17,306 nucleotides of DNA, taken from the NCBI GenBank assembly GCA_023411035.1, contig JAEYPE010000174.1:1-17306 (forward strand). The letters run 5' to 3'. This document shows, piece after piece, positions 7,915 through 15,251 of this stretch (position 1 is its first letter; each line of letters begins with the position of its first letter). The notes under the pieces are model-generated. The model saw nothing but the letters and a program-made list of their open reading frames with translations. It was not told the origin of the DNA and searched no databases. The translations under genes and the position numbers were made by a program. The DNA comes from Pseudomonadota bacterium (lineage in GTDB: Bacteria > Pseudomonadota > Alphaproteobacteria > Azospirillales > Azospirillaceae).

Positions 7915-8358
7915 ATGACCGACCTGCCCGCGAAAGCCCGCCCCATCCGCATCCACAGCCTGGCCGAAGCCCGCGCCGCCTGCGCCGCGGCGGCGGAGTT
8001 GGGCGTCCCCCTGCTGCTGGTCAGCGCGCCCGGTGCGGCGGCCTATGCCGGGGCCGGCTGGTTCCGCGCGGTCATCGCCCGCGCCGCCGCCCTTCATCCG
8101 TCGGTGGAAATGGCCGCGGTGCTCGACTGCGCCGACCGGCCCGGCGACGCGCTGGGTGCGTTGTCCGCCGGAATCGCCGCGCTGCTGTTCACCGGACGGG
8201 CGGATGTCGCGGCGCGTCTGGCCGACATCGCCGCGCGGAGCGGCACCCGCCTGTTGACGAACCTGCCAGAGCCGCTCGACCTGCGCGGCGTCCGCGATCC
8301 ACAGCGCGCCTGCCGGGAGTGGCTTGGCGGGCAAGGCGATGGCCGTGTCACGGAGTAG
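7915..8358 (+). CDS. Conserved protein of unknown function, possibly TIM-barrel-like
   Basis: From the ATG at 7915 this encodes 147 residues beginning MTDLPAKARPIRIHSLAEAR. Short hydrophobic strands alternate with alanine-rich helices (VPLLLVSAPG, MAAVLDCAD, AALLFTGRADVAARL, TRLLTNLPEPLDL), a pattern like part of an alpha/beta barrel. It has no signal peptide or membrane segment. I do not recognise a characterised family. Similar short proteins seem to lie near glycolytic genes in related alphaproteobacteria, but that is from memory. The frame is open back to a TTG at 7837. The ATG has no clear ribosome-binding site, but an upstream frame at 7892-7918 overlaps it by ATGA. Codon use matches the neighbours, so I take it as real. 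Confidence 0.65.
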   Translation: MTDLPAKARPIRIHSLAEARAACAAAAELGVPLLLVSAPGAAAYAGAGWFRAVIARAAALHPSVEMAAVLDCADRPGDALGALSAGIAALLFTGRADVAARLADIAARSGTRLLTNLPEPLDLRGVRDPQRACREWLGGQGDGRVTE

Positions 8359-8409
8359 TTCCAAGGCGATACTGCTTTTTCCCCAAATCACTACGATCAG
8401 AAGTGGTGT

Positions 8410-8688
8410 ATGGTGGTCCCGACATCACGATGCGGTACCACTCCGATGAACACGACGACGCCTTTGCGGCCCCAAACGGACGCCACACCGCCGGAGGGTC
8501 ACGGTTTCGCCCCTCATCCGGAGAGGCCGGACGGGCTTCCCCGCGGCAACCGCTTCCCCGCCCCCCATGTGGAGAAGATCCGTGGTTTCCGGCTGATCGC
8601 CCTCTGGGCCGGTCTGGCCGCCGGGGCTTGGGTCGTGGCGGCGGGGGCCGGCTACGGCCTTTACGTCATCGTCCAATCCGTCCTGTGA
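8410..8688 (+). CDS. Small single-span membrane protein, hypothetical
   Basis: A 92-residue protein has a proline-rich, hydrophilic N-terminal two thirds and a C-terminal hydrophobic stretch (LIALWAGLAAGAWVVAAGAG then YGLYVIVQSVL) that forms one transmembrane helix, preceded by a basic KIRGFR. This predicts a tail-anchored inner-membrane protein with its bulk in the cytoplasm. The start is uncertain: ATG 8410 has a weak AGAAG six bases upstream, while ATG 8446 (MNTTTPLRPQ) would give 80 residues with no visible ribosome-binding site. I do not recognise the family. It begins 51 bases after the unknown gene at 7915-8358 and ends 180 bases before fba, which has its own promoter. Confidence 0.6.
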   Translation: MVVPTSRCGTTPMNTTTPLRPQTDATPPEGHGFAPHPERPDGLPRGNRFPAPHVEKIRGFRLIALWAGLAAGAWVVAAGAGYGLYVIVQSVL

Positions 8689-8800
8689 TGAGAAGCAATC
8701 GCCCCGCGGCCGTCGCATAGCCCACCGGCGACACCCGAATCCGACCTTGCGGATAAGCCCTTTTGCCGCCGTGGAACGCCGCGTAACACCCCTGCCGGCG

Positions 8801-8829
8801 TTGCAAAGAGGTCCGCGCTGGGCTATGAG
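8801..8829 (+). promoter_or_regulatory. Candidate fba promoter
   Basis: TTGCAA (8801-8806), a 17-base spacer and TATGAG (8824-8829) form a plausible sigma-70 promoter. It predicts a start near 8836 and a leader of about 33 bases before fba. The rest of 8689-8868 shows no gene. Confidence 0.5.
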
Positions 8830-8868
8830 GGCCGCATTTCCGACATAAACCCCAAGGGGAAGAGCCTC

Positions 8869-9798
8869 ATGAAGCTCACACGTCGCGTTAAGGAAATTCT
8901 TGCGAACTACGAAAGCGACACCCCCGGCGTCAAGGCCAACCTTGCCCGCATTCTCATGGAAGGCAAGCTGGGCGGAACCGGCAAGCTGGTGATTCTCCCG
9001 GTCGATCAGGGTTTCGAGCACGGCCCGGCGCGCAGCTTTGCGCCGAACGAGCCGGGCTACGACCCGCATTACCATTACCAGCTCGCCATCGACGCGGGCT
9101 GCAACGCCTACGCCGCTCCCCTGGGTTCGCTGGAAGCCGGCGCGTCGACCTTCGCCGGCTCGATCCCGCTGATCCTCAAGATGAACAGCGCCAACAGCCT
9201 GTCCCGCCAGAAGGAGGACGCTGATCAGGCGGTGACCGCCTCGGTGCAGGACGCGCTGCGCCTGGGCTGCTCGGCCATCGGCTTCACGATCTACCCCGGC
9301 TCGGACGCCATGTACGACCAGTACGAGGAGATCCGCGAGCTGTCGAAGGAGGCCAAGTCGGTCGGCCTGCCCACCGTGCTGTGGTCCTATCCGCGCGGCG
9401 GCAACGTCTCCAAGGACGGTGAACTGGCCATCGACGTGATCGGCTACGCCGCCCACATGGCCGCCCTGCTCGGCGCCCACATCATCAAGGTGAAGCTGCC
9501 GTCTGCCCATCTGGAGCAGGCGGAGGCCAAGAAGGTCTACGAGTCCAAGGGCATTCCGATCGCCACCCAGGCCGACCGCGTGCGCCACATCATGCAGTGC
9601 GCCTTCAACGGCCGCCGCATCGTGGTCTTCTCGGGCGGCGCGACCAAGGGCGAGGATGCGGTGTTCGAGGACGCCCGCGCCATCCGCGACGGTGGCGGCA
9701 ACGGTTCCATCATCGGCCGCAACGCCTTCCAGCGTCCGCGCGACGAAGCCCTGAAGCTGCTCGACCGGATCATGAAGATCTACCAGGGCAAAGAGTAA
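8869..9798 (+). CDS. fbaB: Class I fructose-bisphosphate aldolase (FbaB/DhnA type)
   Basis: The enzyme cleaves fructose-1,6-bisphosphate to dihydroxyacetone phosphate and glyceraldehyde-3-phosphate through a Schiff-base lysine, without metal. The 309-residue protein belongs to the archaeal-type/DhnA class I group. It has ILPVDQGFEHGP near residues 42-53, SYPRGGNV near 173-180, the candidate Schiff-base lysine in HIIKVKLP (Lys207 or Lys209), and the phosphate-binding FSGGATKGED and GGGNGSIIGRNAFQR loops near the end. The ATG at 8869 follows AAGGGGAAGAG, a usable ribosome-binding site. thiE starts 12 bases after its stop, so they form an operon. Its product feeds GAPDH, encoded at 6339-7346. 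Confidence 0.95.
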   Translation: MKLTRRVKEILANYESDTPGVKANLARILMEGKLGGTGKLVILPVDQGFEHGPARSFAPNEPGYDPHYHYQLAIDAGCNAYAAPLGSLEAGASTFAGSIPLILKMNSANSLSRQKEDADQAVTASVQDALRLGCSAIGFTIYPGSDAMYDQYEEIRELSKEAKSVGLPTVLWSYPRGGNVSKDGELAIDVIGYAAHMAALLGAHIIKVKLPSAHLEQAEAKKVYESKGIPIATQADRVRHIMQCAFNGRRIVVFSGGATKGEDAVFEDARAIRDGGGNGSIIGRNAFQRPRDEALKLLDRIMKIYQGKE

Positions 9799-9810
9799 GG
9801 ATCGCCTCGG

Positions 9811-10452
9811 GTGAACGACCCAGCCTGCCGGCTCTACCTCGTGACGCCGCCGGTTCTTGAGCCGGCGGCGTTCGCGCCGAAACTGACCGAAGCGCTGGAT
9901 GCGGGCGATGTCGCCTGCGTGCAGCTGCGCCTGAAGGACTGCTCCGACGACGCCGTGCGCCGGGCCTGCGATACGCTGCGCCCGATCGCGCAGGACCGTG
10001 GAGTCGCCTTCATCCTGAACGACCATCCCGCGCTGGCGCGCGAGACCGGCTGCGACGGCGTGCATGTGGGGCAGAAGGACACCCCCTACGCCCAGGCGCG
10101 GCGGATCGTCGGCAACGACGCCATCGTCGGGGTGACCTGCCATGACAGCCGCCATCTCGCCATGGAAGCTGGCGAGGCCGGGGCGGATTACGTCGCCTTC
10201 GGCGCCTTCTTCCCGACCACGACCAAGGACGCCGAATACAAGGCGGAGCCGGAGCTGCTCCAGTGGTGGTCGGAGCTGATGGAAGTGCCCTGCGTCGCCA
10301 TCGGCGGAATCACACAGGAGAATTGCGGGCCGCTGGTGCGGGCCGGGGCCGATTTCCTGGCCGTGGTCGGCGCCGTGTGGAACCACCCGGAAGGGCCGGG
10401 CGCCGCCGTGAGAGCCTTCAACGCCGCCATCGCCGCCGCGGCTGGAGAGTGA
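9811..10452 (+). CDS. thiE: Thiamine-phosphate synthase
   Basis: ThiE joins HMP diphosphate and thiazole phosphate to give thiamine phosphate, the step before the active cofactor. The 213-residue TIM-barrel protein shows VQLRLKD near residue 37 (diphosphate binding), ILNDHPALA, DGVHVGQKD, GVTCHD, the FGAFFPTTTKD loop and a final AIGGI phosphate site. All match the family in order. The start is GTG at 9811, 12 bases after the fba stop; AGGA about 10 bases upstream supports it, and no ATG occurs before the first conserved strand. No TPP riboswitch is visible ahead of fba or thiE. The next gene, a permease, begins 19 bases downstream. Confidence 0.93.
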   Translation: MNDPACRLYLVTPPVLEPAAFAPKLTEALDAGDVACVQLRLKDCSDDAVRRACDTLRPIAQDRGVAFILNDHPALARETGCDGVHVGQKDTPYAQARRIVGNDAIVGVTCHDSRHLAMEAGEAGADYVAFGAFFPTTTKDAEYKAEPELLQWWSELMEVPCVAIGGITQENCGPLVRAGADFLAVVGAVWNHPEGPGAAVRAFNAAIAAAAGE

Positions 10453-10471
10453 CGAAGGCCCCCGCCGTAAC

Positions 10472-11278
10472 ATGGACCTCCTTTCCATCGAAACGCTGGC
10501 CGCCCTGTTCGCGGTCGGACTGCTGGCGGGCTTCGTCGACGCCATCGCCGGGGGCGGCGGGCTGCTGACCCTGCCCGCCCTTCTCTGGGCCGGGCTGTCG
10601 CCCGCCGAGTCGCTGGCGACGAACAAGCTGCAATCCAGCTTCGGCTCCTTCTCCGCCGCGCTGAAGTTCACCCGCGGCGGCGAGGTGAAGCCGCGCGACA
10701 TGGCGGCGATGATCGCCTGCACCTTCGCCGGCTCCGCCGCGGGCGCGATTTTCGTGCAGATGATCGACCCCGGATTCCTGCGCAACGTCATCCCGGTCCT
10801 GCTGATCGGCATCGCCGTCTGGCTGCTCGTCTCGCCGAAGGCGGGGGACATCGACGCGCAGCAGCGCATCGGGGAGCGCAGCTTCGCCCTGCTCGCCGGG
10901 ACGGGAATCGGCTTTTACGACGGCTTCCTGGGGCCGGGCACGGGCACTTTCTTCGCCATCGCCTTCGTCTCGCTGCTGGGTTTCAACCTGCGCAAGGCGA
11001 CCGCCCACACCAAGGTCCTGAATTTCACCAGCAACATCGCCGCCCTGCTGTTCTTCCTGGTGGGCGGGCACATCGTCTGGCTGGCCGGCCTGCTGATGGG
11101 GCTGGGCCAGATGATCGGCGCGCAGGCCGGCGCGCATATGGTCATCCGCAACGGGGCCGCCATCGTCCGCCCCATGCTGGTCATCGCGTCCCTCGCCATC
11201 ACCGCGAAGCTGATCTGGACCGATGCCCAGGGCGTGATCGGCGCCGGCATGGCGACGATCGCCGGCTGGCTGGGCTGA
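10472..11278 (+). CDS. TSUP (TauE/SafE) family membrane permease
   Basis: The 268-residue protein has about eight hydrophobic segments spread over its length and the family hallmarks: an N-terminal GLLAGFVDAIAGGGGLLTLPALL loop, ATNKLQSSFGS, and in the second half GFYDGFLGPGTGTFF and HTKVLNFTSNIAALL. These repeated halves are typical of TauE/SafE (YfcA-like) permeases, which move anions such as sulfite, sulfoacetate or other organosulfur compounds across the inner membrane. The substrate cannot be told from sequence. The ATG is 19 bases after the thiE stop, so it is probably the last gene of the fba-thiE transcript. A link to thiamine or sulfur supply is possible but speculative. Confidence 0.92.
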   Translation: MDLLSIETLAALFAVGLLAGFVDAIAGGGGLLTLPALLWAGLSPAESLATNKLQSSFGSFSAALKFTRGGEVKPRDMAAMIACTFAGSAAGAIFVQMIDPGFLRNVIPVLLIGIAVWLLVSPKAGDIDAQQRIGERSFALLAGTGIGFYDGFLGPGTGTFFAIAFVSLLGFNLRKATAHTKVLNFTSNIAALLFFLVGGHIVWLAGLLMGLGQMIGAQAGAHMVIRNGAAIVRPMLVIASLAITAKLIWTDAQGVIGAGMATIAGWLG

Positions 11279-11299
11279 GCGCCCTCTGAATCCCCCTTT

Positions 11300-11329
11300 C
11301 CCGCCCCGCGACGAATCGACCGGGGCGGG
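11300..11329 (+). terminator. Candidate terminator hairpin after the TSUP permease gene
   Basis: CCCGCCCCG (11300-11308) pairs perfectly with CGGGGCGGG (11321-11329) around a 12-base loop, 21 bases after the stop. There is no T-run, so factor-independent termination is uncertain. Confidence 0.45.
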
Positions 11330-11398
11330 CAGTCCTCTCCCCCAGACCAACCTTCAGGCGCATACATTGTTCGCCACACATTTTTTCCGCCCAGCCAC

Positions 11399-11426
11399 TT
11401 TACGTTAACGTCAATCTGTGTATCAT
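11399..11426 (+). promoter_or_regulatory. Candidate fadL promoter with embedded palindrome
   Basis: TTTACG (11399-11404) and TATCAT (11421-11426) are separated by 16 bases in a conspicuously AT-richer stretch. The 10-bp perfect palindrome ACGTTAACGT (11402-11411) overlaps the -35 box, a position suited to a repressor. Transcription would start near 11433, about 25 bases before the ATG. Confidence 0.5.
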
Positions 11427-11457
11427 TGCGTCAAATAACCAATTTGGGGAGAAGCGC

Positions 11458-12804
11458 ATGTCCAAACGGTCTATGAAGGGAAATCTTTTGGCTGCCGCCG
11501 CGGCCATCGCCATCGCCGCGCCGTTGCCGGCCGGGGCCGCCGGCTACCTGCTGAAGGAGCAGAGCGCCTCGGGCCAGGGCACCTCTTTCGCGGGCGCCAC
11601 CGCGAACGGCATGGGCGACGCCACCGGCCTCTTCTTCAACCCCGCCGCTCTCGGCGCCATCGAGGGGAACCAGGCGGTCGGCGTGCTGAGCGGGGTGTTC
11701 CCGAATTCAAAGACCAGCAACGCCCGCGGCACCCGCGCCGCGCGGCTCGGCGGCGGCCCGATCGTCGGCACCTCCTCCCCTGGCGATATCGGCATGGATG
11801 CCGTGCTCCCGTCGGGCTATGTGGCCTACACGGTGTCTCCGGACGTGAAGCTGGGCCTCGCCATCACCGCTCCCTGGGGCCTGTCCACCGACTATCCGGA
11901 AAGCTGGACGGGCCGTTATCACGGCATCCATTCCAGCCTGCTGACGGTCAACATCTCCCCGACCGTGTCCTATCGGCTGATGCCGGAACTGACCGTGGCC
12001 GGCGGCCTCCAGGTCCAGTACGCCAAGGCACGGCTGAGCCAAGCTGTGGACTTCGGCTCGATCCTGGCGGCCACCGGCGTTCCTGTCGCTCCCGGCTCGC
12101 GCGACGGCACGGGCGAGGTGAAGGGCGACGATTGGGGATTCGGCTTCACCGCCGGCATGCTGTACGAGCCGATGAAGGGCACCCGATTTGGCGTCTCCTA
12201 CCGTTCGTCCGTCTTCCATGAACTGGACGGCGACGGAAAGTTCGAAGGCGTGCCCGCCGTTCCGGCACTACAGGCCAGTTTCGCCGGATCTCCGGCACGG
12301 GCGAAGGTCGCCACGCCGGACATCATCGCCTTCGGCGCCTATCACGAGTTGACCAATTCCTTCGCCGTCATGGCCGACGCGCAGTGGACCAACTGGTCGC
12401 GCTTCAAGGAACTGCGCATCCAGTACCGCAACCCGCTGCGCGCCGACACGGTAACGGAGGAGTATTGGGACGATTCCTGGTTCTTCGCGCTGGGCGCCGC
12501 CTACAAGGTGAACGAAAAGCTGACCCTGCGCGCGGGCGTCGCCTATGACCAGACCCCGGTGACCGACCAGCACCGCACGCCGCGCATCCCGGACGAAGAC
12601 CGCTACTGGCTGTCGATCGGTGCCGGCTATCAGATCACCGACAACATCCGAACGGAGATCGGCTACACCCACATCTTCGCCAACAAGGCCAAGATCGATC
12701 TGCGCGACAACCTGACCGGCAGCGACGCCTTCCGCGGCAATCTGACCGCCGAGTACAAAGCGCATGTGGATATCATCGCGCTCCAGACCAAGATCACCTT
12801 CTAA
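11458..12804 (+). CDS. FadL/OmpP1-family outer membrane channel
   Basis: The product is 448 residues long. Residues 1-27 or so form a signal peptide (basic MSKRSMKGN, alanine-rich core, cleavage near PAGA|AGY). The mature N-terminus, AGYLLKEQSASGQGTSFAGA followed by DATGLFFNPAAL, is the hatch region of the FadL family, including the NPAA motif. The rest alternates aromatic-rich strands typical of a 14-strand beta barrel and ends ALQTKITF, with the terminal Phe used for outer-membrane insertion. E. coli FadL imports long-chain fatty acids; other members take up aromatic or hydrophobic compounds, so the substrate here is open. GGGGAGAAG just before the ATG supports the start. It appears to be a single-gene unit with its own promoter and a hairpin after it. 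Confidence 0.92.
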   Translation: MSKRSMKGNLLAAAAAIAIAAPLPAGAAGYLLKEQSASGQGTSFAGATANGMGDATGLFFNPAALGAIEGNQAVGVLSGVFPNSKTSNARGTRAARLGGGPIVGTSSPGDIGMDAVLPSGYVAYTVSPDVKLGLAITAPWGLSTDYPESWTGRYHGIHSSLLTVNISPTVSYRLMPELTVAGGLQVQYAKARLSQAVDFGSILAATGVPVAPGSRDGTGEVKGDDWGFGFTAGMLYEPMKGTRFGVSYRSSVFHELDGDGKFEGVPAVPALQASFAGSPARAKVATPDIIAFGAYHELTNSFAVMADAQWTNWSRFKELRIQYRNPLRADTVTEEYWDDSWFFALGAAYKVNEKLTLRAGVAYDQTPVTDQHRTPRIPDEDRYWLSIGAGYQITDNIRTEIGYTHIFANKAKIDLRDNLTGSDAFRGNLTAEYKAHVDIIALQTKITF

Positions 12805-12830
12805 TCTTCACCGTCTTTGATCTGATCGCG

Positions 12831-12865
12831 GACGGCGCGGGCGGGTATTCCCGGCCCGCGCCGTC
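12831..12865 (+). terminator. Candidate terminator hairpin after fadL
   Basis: A 12-bp perfect stem pairs 12831-12842 (GACGGCGCGGGC) with 12854-12865 (GCCCGCGCCGTC) around an 11-base loop, 26 bases after the stop codon. No T-run follows. It is stable enough to mark a transcript end. Confidence 0.5.
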
Positions 12866-12944
12866 ATCCCGGCGTCTTGTCCATCGCCGCGTCCGTGCTA
12901 CGCTTCTCCCCGACGAATAACGCGATCCGGGAGAGGAACCGAGC

Positions 12945-13940
12945 ATGGCCGAGACCTTCACCGCCTTCGTCATCGAAGACGCCGACGGCAAGCCCAAAGG
13001 GGGCTTCAAGCCGCTGAGCCTCGCCGACCTGCCGGACCATGACGTGCTGGTCGAGGTCGCCTACTCCACCCTGAACTACAAGGACGGCCTCGCCGTCTCC
13101 GGCAAGGGCCGGATCGCCCGCAAGCTGCCGATGGTCGCCGGCATCGACCTCGCCGGCACGGTCGTGGAATCGCGCTCCGCCGACTGGAAGGCCGGGGACA
13201 AGGTGATCGTCAACGGCTGGGGCCTGTCGGAAACCCAGTGGGGTGGCTACAGCCGGTTCCAGCGCGTGAAGCCGGAATGGCTGATCCGCCTGCCGGACGC
13301 CTTCTCGCCGGAGGAGGCGATGGGCATCGGCACCGCCGGCTACACCGCAGCCCTGTGCGTGGACGCGCTGGAGGACTGGGGCACGATCCGGCCCGGCGGC
13401 AAGGAGGTCCTCGTCACCGGCGCGGCGGGCGGCGTCGGCTCCGTCGCGGTGGCCCTGCTCGCCAAGGCCGGCTATCCGGTCACCGCCTCGACCGGGCGGC
13501 CCGAAACCCATGAGTATCTGTCCGGCCTGGGCGCCACCGGCTTCATCGACCGTGCCACCCTGCTGGAGAAAGGTCCGCCCCTTCAGAAGGAGCGCTGGGC
13601 GGGCGGCGTCGATTCGGTGGGCGGCATCACGCTGGTCAACGCCCTGTCGCAGACCGTCTGGGGCGGCGCCGTCGCCGCCTGCGGTCTGGCGGGCGGCGCC
13701 GACCTGCCGGGCACCGTGCTTCCGCACATCCTGCGCAGCGTCACGCTGATCGGCGTCGATTCGGTCGCCGCCCCCACCCCGCGGCGCGAGCGCGCCTGGG
13801 CGCGGCTGGCCCGCGATCTCGACAAGGAGCACCTGAAGGCGATGTACACGGTGGAGCCCATGTCGAAGCTGCCGGAACTCGCCGGCCGGATTCTCGCGGG
13901 CCAGGTGCGCGGGCGCGTGGTGATCGACGTCACCGCCTGA
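12945..13940 (+). CDS. acuI: Acryloyl-CoA reductase, AcuI/YhdH family
   Basis: This 331-residue medium-chain dehydrogenase/reductase lacks the zinc ligands of alcohol dehydrogenases and matches the AcuI/YhdH group, which reduces toxic acryloyl-CoA to propionyl-CoA with NADPH. Seen in order: VEVAYSTLNYKDGLAVSGKG near residues 37-55, MVAGIDLAGTV, WGGYSRF, IGTAGYTAALCV, the nucleotide loop TGAAGGVGSVAV at about 158-169, and TASTGR (180-185), the basic/hydroxyl patch expected for NADPH. The ATG is preceded by GAGAGGA at 7 bases. It faces epmA tail to tail. No DMSP lyase or other acrylate gene is present, so a general detoxifying or propionate-related role is as likely as DMSP use. Confidence 0.9.
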   Translation: MAETFTAFVIEDADGKPKGGFKPLSLADLPDHDVLVEVAYSTLNYKDGLAVSGKGRIARKLPMVAGIDLAGTVVESRSADWKAGDKVIVNGWGLSETQWGGYSRFQRVKPEWLIRLPDAFSPEEAMGIGTAGYTAALCVDALEDWGTIRPGGKEVLVTGAAGGVGSVAVALLAKAGYPVTASTGRPETHEYLSGLGATGFIDRATLLEKGPPLQKERWAGGVDSVGGITLVNALSQTVWGGAVAACGLAGGADLPGTVLPHILRSVTLIGVDSVAAPTPRRERAWARLARDLDKEHLKAMYTVEPMSKLPELAGRILAGQVRGRVVIDVTA

Positions 13941-13950
13941 ACGGGCGCGA

Positions 13951-13982
13951 CGGTGGCGGGCGGGTTCAGGCCCCCGCCACCG
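13951..13982. terminator. Shared hairpin between convergent acuI and epmA
   Basis: CGGTGGCGGG (13951-13960) pairs with CCCGCCACCG (13973-13982) around a 12-base loop that holds the epmA stop codon (13966-13968). The downstream arm encodes the last epmA residues. It can serve transcripts from both sides, though there is no T-run on either strand. Confidence 0.45.
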
Positions 13983-15030
13983 GCAGCCACAACACCTCGT
14001 CGATGCTCTCCGCCCCGCTGCACAGCATGACCAGCCGGTCGAAGCCGAGCGCGATTCCGCTGCTTTCCGGCATGCCGTGCTCCAGCGCGGCGAGGAAGTC
14101 CTCGTCCACCGGGAAACGGTCACCGTACAGCCGCTCCTTCAACGCCATGTCGGCCTCGAAGCGGGCGCGCTGGGCGGCGGCGTCGGTCAGTTCACCGAAG
14201 GCGTTGGCGAGTTCCAGGCCGCAGGCGTACAGCTCGAACCGCTCGGCCAGCCGCGGGTCTTCCGGCTTGGGGCGCGACAGGGCGGCCATGCAGACGGGAT
14301 AGTCGGTCAGCACGCAGGGCACGCCCTCGCCCAGATGCGGTTCGATCCGATCGAACATGATGCGGAAGACGATGTCCTCCCACCGGTCGCCGTCGTGCGG
14401 ATGGATGCCGATGCCCCGCGCCGCGGCGGCCAGCGGGGCCGGGTCGGGGTCATGAGTGCCGTCGAAGGTTTCCAGCAGGTCGATCCCGGCATATTCCAGG
14501 AAGGCGTCCTGCACGGTCAGCACGCGCCAGTCCCTGAAGGGATCGCAGGCCATGCCCCGGAACTCGAATTGCGTCCGCCCGGCGGCGACGGCGGATTCGC
14601 GCAGCATCTCCTCGCAATCGCGGATCAGCGTCCGGTAGCCCTCCCCCGCCCGGTACCATTCGAGCATGGAGAATTCCGGCGAATGGGTGGCCGACCGCTC
14701 GCCGTTCCGGAAGACGTGGGCGATCTGATAGATGCGCGGCAGGCCCGCCACCAGCAGCTTCTTCATCGCGAATTCTGGGCTGGTGTGCAGGTGCAGCTGC
14801 AACCGGTCGTCGGGATGCGGCCCCACCAGTTCCGTCGCGAAGGCCTGGAGATGCGGCTCCATCCCCGGCGACACCTGGAGGGCCGGGGTGTCCACCTCGA
14901 CGAAGGCGTTCTCTTCGAAGAAGCGGCGGACAGCGCCCAGCACGCGGCCGCGCACGGCCAGATGGGGACGGCGGCGGACGAAGACGTCCGGCGCCCAGGA
15001 CGGAGACCGGGAAGGAGGAACGGGGGGCAT
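13966..15030 (-). CDS. epmA: EF-P lysine ligase EpmA (GenX/PoxA)
   Basis: EpmA is a paralogue of the catalytic core of class II lysyl-tRNA synthetase that attaches (R)-beta-lysine to elongation factor P instead of charging tRNA. The 354-residue product has motif 1 (VDTPALQVSPGMEPHLQAF), motif 2 (FRNGERSATHSPEFSMLEWYRA) and motif 3 (GIALGFDRLVML), and lacks the N-terminal anticodon-binding domain, which separates it from LysS. The ATG at 15030 (MPPVPPSRSPSWAP) is chosen. Longer in-frame starts (15114 ATG, 15204 TTG) would add unconserved sequence reaching towards efp. It is divergent from efp, its substrate gene. EpmB, needed to make beta-lysine, is not in the window. Confidence 0.94.
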   Translation of the reverse strand: MPPVPPSRSPSWAPDVFVRRRPHLAVRGRVLGAVRRFFEENAFVEVDTPALQVSPGMEPHLQAFATELVGPHPDDRLQLHLHTSPEFAMKKLLVAGLPRIYQIAHVFRNGERSATHSPEFSMLEWYRAGEGYRTLIRDCEEMLRESAVAAGRTQFEFRGMACDPFRDWRVLTVQDAFLEYAGIDLLETFDGTHDPDPAPLAAAARGIGIHPHDGDRWEDIVFRIMFDRIEPHLGEGVPCVLTDYPVCMAALSRPKPEDPRLAERFELYACGLELANAFGELTDAAAQRARFEADMALKERLYGDRFPVDEDFLAALEHGMPESSGIALGFDRLVMLCSGAESIDEVLWLPVAGA

Positions 15031-15186
15031 GGCGGCCTGCGGATGCGGTGCGATGACGCTGCTTACCAGAGTCGCCCCGGCGGCGAAAACGGACAATGGA
15101 TGGCCTCCGCGCATCCCTGCACCCTGTTTGGGAGTGGAAATGGCGCACAAAGAAGGCGCAGACGCCCGATTCCGCCCCGCCCGGCG

Positions 15187-15215
15187 TTGCCTCGGGGCCG
15201 GCAAGCTGCTAGGTT
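15187..15215 (+). promoter_or_regulatory. Candidate efp promoter
   Basis: TTGCCT (15187-15192) and TAGGTT (15210-15215) are 17 bases apart, predicting a start near 15222 and a leader of about 30 bases. The -35 form TTGCC resembles that of the 6S RNA promoter in this window. The remaining bases 15031-15186 hold the epmA upstream region, where no clear promoter was found. Confidence 0.45.
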
Positions 15216-15251
15216 CCGCGCCGCCTGTCTCCTGGAAATCACGAGTACGTC

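Noticed and set aside
7892..7918. Eight-codon upstream frame overlapping the unknown gene start by ATGA
   Set aside because: It is too short to support as a leader peptide and has no ribosome-binding site. It is recorded only as a possible translational coupling signal.
7792..8391. Minus-strand frame overlapping the hicB-like start, checked as a possible HicA
   Set aside because: It is about 200 residues, has no HicA double-stranded-RNA-binding-like motif or catalytic His, and lies opposite a better plus-strand gene.
8689..8868. Possible TPP riboswitch before the fba-thiE operon
   Set aside because: None of the conserved THI-box core elements could be found in the leader or before thiE.
8425..10869. 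Long minus-strand open frame opposite fba and thiE (814 codons)
   Set aside because: It is a shadow of the real plus-strand genes, which carry complete catalytic motifs.
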